Positions 5,514 through 6,489 of a stretch of DNA of 6,489 bases are shown one piece after another. The position numbers were made by a program, and so were the translations under genes. The notes below the pieces were generated by a model. The model searched no databases. It worked only from the letters and a program-made list of their open reading frames with translations, and was not told the DNA's origin. The stretch is from an uncultured Eubacteriales bacterium (lineage in GTDB: Bacteria; Bacillota_A; Clostridia; Christensenellales; Aristaeellaceae), in assembly GCA_902775835.1 (NCBI GenBank), contig CACYNZ010000214.1:1-6489 (forward strand), written 5' to 3'. The stretch's first letter is position 1; the number at the start of each line of letters is the position of its first letter.

Positions 5514-6489
5514 ATGCGAAGAATGGAACGTTTGAATCGGGGCCTGATCGCTGCCCCGGCAGAAAAAGGCGTATATCTGTCCTGGAGATATCAGGGCGAC
5601 GAACCGGACGGCATCAGCTGGCGGGTGTACCGCATGCGCGATGTGTGGGAAATGATTGCGGAAATCAGCCCGCATGACGTGCCGCCGGAGAGCAGTTATC
5701 CGGAAAATCCTGGCATTGTAAAGAAAGGGACCACCCCCTGCTGCTATCTGGATCCGGATGGCAGGAAAGGGGACCGCTATGCGGTTTCCCCGCTGATTGA
5801 CGGCGTGGAAGGCTGCTGTGAGATACAGATGCTGCCCATGCTGGAATCCCTGCCCGGAGCGGAGGGCCAGGCCTGGCGCGCGGCCGTGCACCGTATTCCC
5901 ATGTGCCCCCCGCCGGAACCCGTGCCGCTTGCGCATTTCCGGTACCGCGGTGTATCGGTGGGCCCGGGCTGCAAGCCGGACCCCGCAGCGTTTGAACTGG
6001 AAAACGGGGAGGACTGGTACCGGGTGGACATGGACCTGCTCCGGTCCTTCCGTGAACCGTATGAGGCAGGCAACTGCGTGGACGCGGCATTCGTGGAGGA
6101 TGTGCGCCGGAAGCTTTCCGGATATCTGGGTGAGGAGCTGAATCTGGCATCCGGCCTCAGGGACGGGCGGATTACGCCTGAACTGTATGCTGAGCTTGAA
6201 CGGGCCTTCATCCGGTATGTGCGTGAGCTGGACAGCGGAGCGAGCCTGCCCTTCGCCATGACGGAGGACGGGGCGGTTGAGACCTCCATGTCTTCCGAGT
6301 ACAGGACGCAGGATATGAGCGTGGGCGATTTCGACGGGGACGGCGAGTATGAGATCGTGGTGAAGTGGCGGGCGGAAAGCCCGGACCCCATGTTCTCGGA
6401 TCCCATCTACCGGTCGGATTTCAATCTCAGCGCTCCGGAATACATTGATGTGTACAAGCTGGACGGGCGTCTTCTGATGCGCATTGACA
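5514..6489 (+). CDS. Rhamnogalacturonan lyase-like protein (PL11), 5' part
   Basis: An open frame of 325 codons runs off the window end. PL11 enzymes cleave the rhamnose-galacturonate backbone of rhamnogalacturonan I by beta-elimination on an eight-bladed, calcium-bound propeller. Seen: the N-terminal block MERLNRGLIAAPAEKGVYLSWR (residues 4-25, close to the family's LNRGLVAV...SWR), a fibronectin-like stretch with ISWRVYR (34-40) and DRYAVSPLIDG (87-97), then MSVGDFDGDGEYEIVVKW (268-285) with the calcium-type DxDGDG motif, and YIDVYKLDGRLLMRID (310-325). The catalytic part lies beyond the window. There is no signal peptide; the domain starts almost at the first residue, as in intracellular RG lyases such as B. 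subtilis YesX, which act on imported oligomers. The part between the N-terminal block and the first propeller motif is much longer than I recall for YesW/YesX and includes a helical, charged segment (about 189-241). The start at ATG 5514 is preferred; ATG 5523 and GTG 5505 are alternatives. Confidence 0.75.
   Translation, partial: MRRMERLNRGLIAAPAEKGVYLSWRYQGDEPDGISWRVYRMRDVWEMIAEISPHDVPPESSYPENPGIVKKGTTPCCYLDPDGRKGDRYAVSPLIDGVEGCCEIQMLPMLESLPGAEGQAWRAAVHRIPMCPPPEPVPLAHFRYRGVSVGPGCKPDPAAFELENGEDWYRVDMDLLRSFREPYEAGNCVDAAFVEDVRRKLSGYLGEELNLASGLRDGRITPELYAELERAFIRYVRELDSGASLPFAMTEDGAVETSMSSEYRTQDMSVGDFDGDGEYEIVVKWRAESPDPMFSDPIYRSDFNLSAPEYIDVYKLDGRLLMRID

Noticed and set aside
5739..5820. Neighbouring cysteine pairs in the PL11-like protein (76-77 and 101-102), with further Cys-Cys pairs in the serine hydrolase (190-191) and RqcH (247-248).
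   Set aside because: The pairs are in unrelated proteins and none has a metal-site or redox motif around it, so they are probably chance.

Overview
The window looks like chromosomal DNA from a GC-rich (about 60% by eye), carbohydrate-degrading, low-spore-forming-lineage Firmicute, probably a gut or rumen clostridium. The reasons are strong AGGAGG-type ribosome sites, SigA-type promoters, an RqcH/FbpA-type NFACT protein, and glycosidases typical of plant-polysaccharide users. The lineage is an inference from gene content. No rRNA, tRNA, CRISPR array, insertion sequence or phage gene was seen.

Layout from left to right: (1) The 3' end of a GH130 gene on the plus strand (1-561), cut by the window edge. 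(2) A 125-base gap with a good SigA-type promoter (578-607). It drives a two-gene operon of a GH35/DUF5597-type beta-galactosidase-like enzyme (687-2216) and, 24 bases later, a class C beta-lactamase-fold serine hydrolase (2241-3584). (3) A hairpin with T tracts on both strands (3600-3637), which probably ends transcription from both sides. (4) The housekeeping gene rqcH on the minus strand (3646-5388), which acts in ribosome-associated quality control. (5) A 125-base divergent control region in which the rqcH promoter and the promoter of the next gene share overlapping -35 boxes. (6) The first 325 codons of a rhamnogalacturonan lyase-like (PL11) gene on the plus strand (5514 to the window end).

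The three carbohydrate enzymes and the serine hydrolase show no signal peptide where an N-terminus is visible (the GH130 N-terminus is outside the window). They would fit intracellular breakdown of imported oligosaccharides. The PL11 enzyme points to the rhamnogalacturonan I backbone of pectin, and the GH35-type enzyme could remove galactosyl side groups. The GH130 enzyme could phosphorolyse or hydrolyse beta-mannosides, and the serine hydrolase might remove an ester group. This joint pathway is inference. rqcH sits between the two sugar-enzyme blocks but is functionally unrelated to them.

I found no clearly new multi-gene system. The points most worth a second look are the overlapping divergent promoters, an unusually long N-terminal part in the PL11-like protein, a palindrome at the predicted start of its transcript, and the atypical serine hydrolase inside a glycosidase operon.
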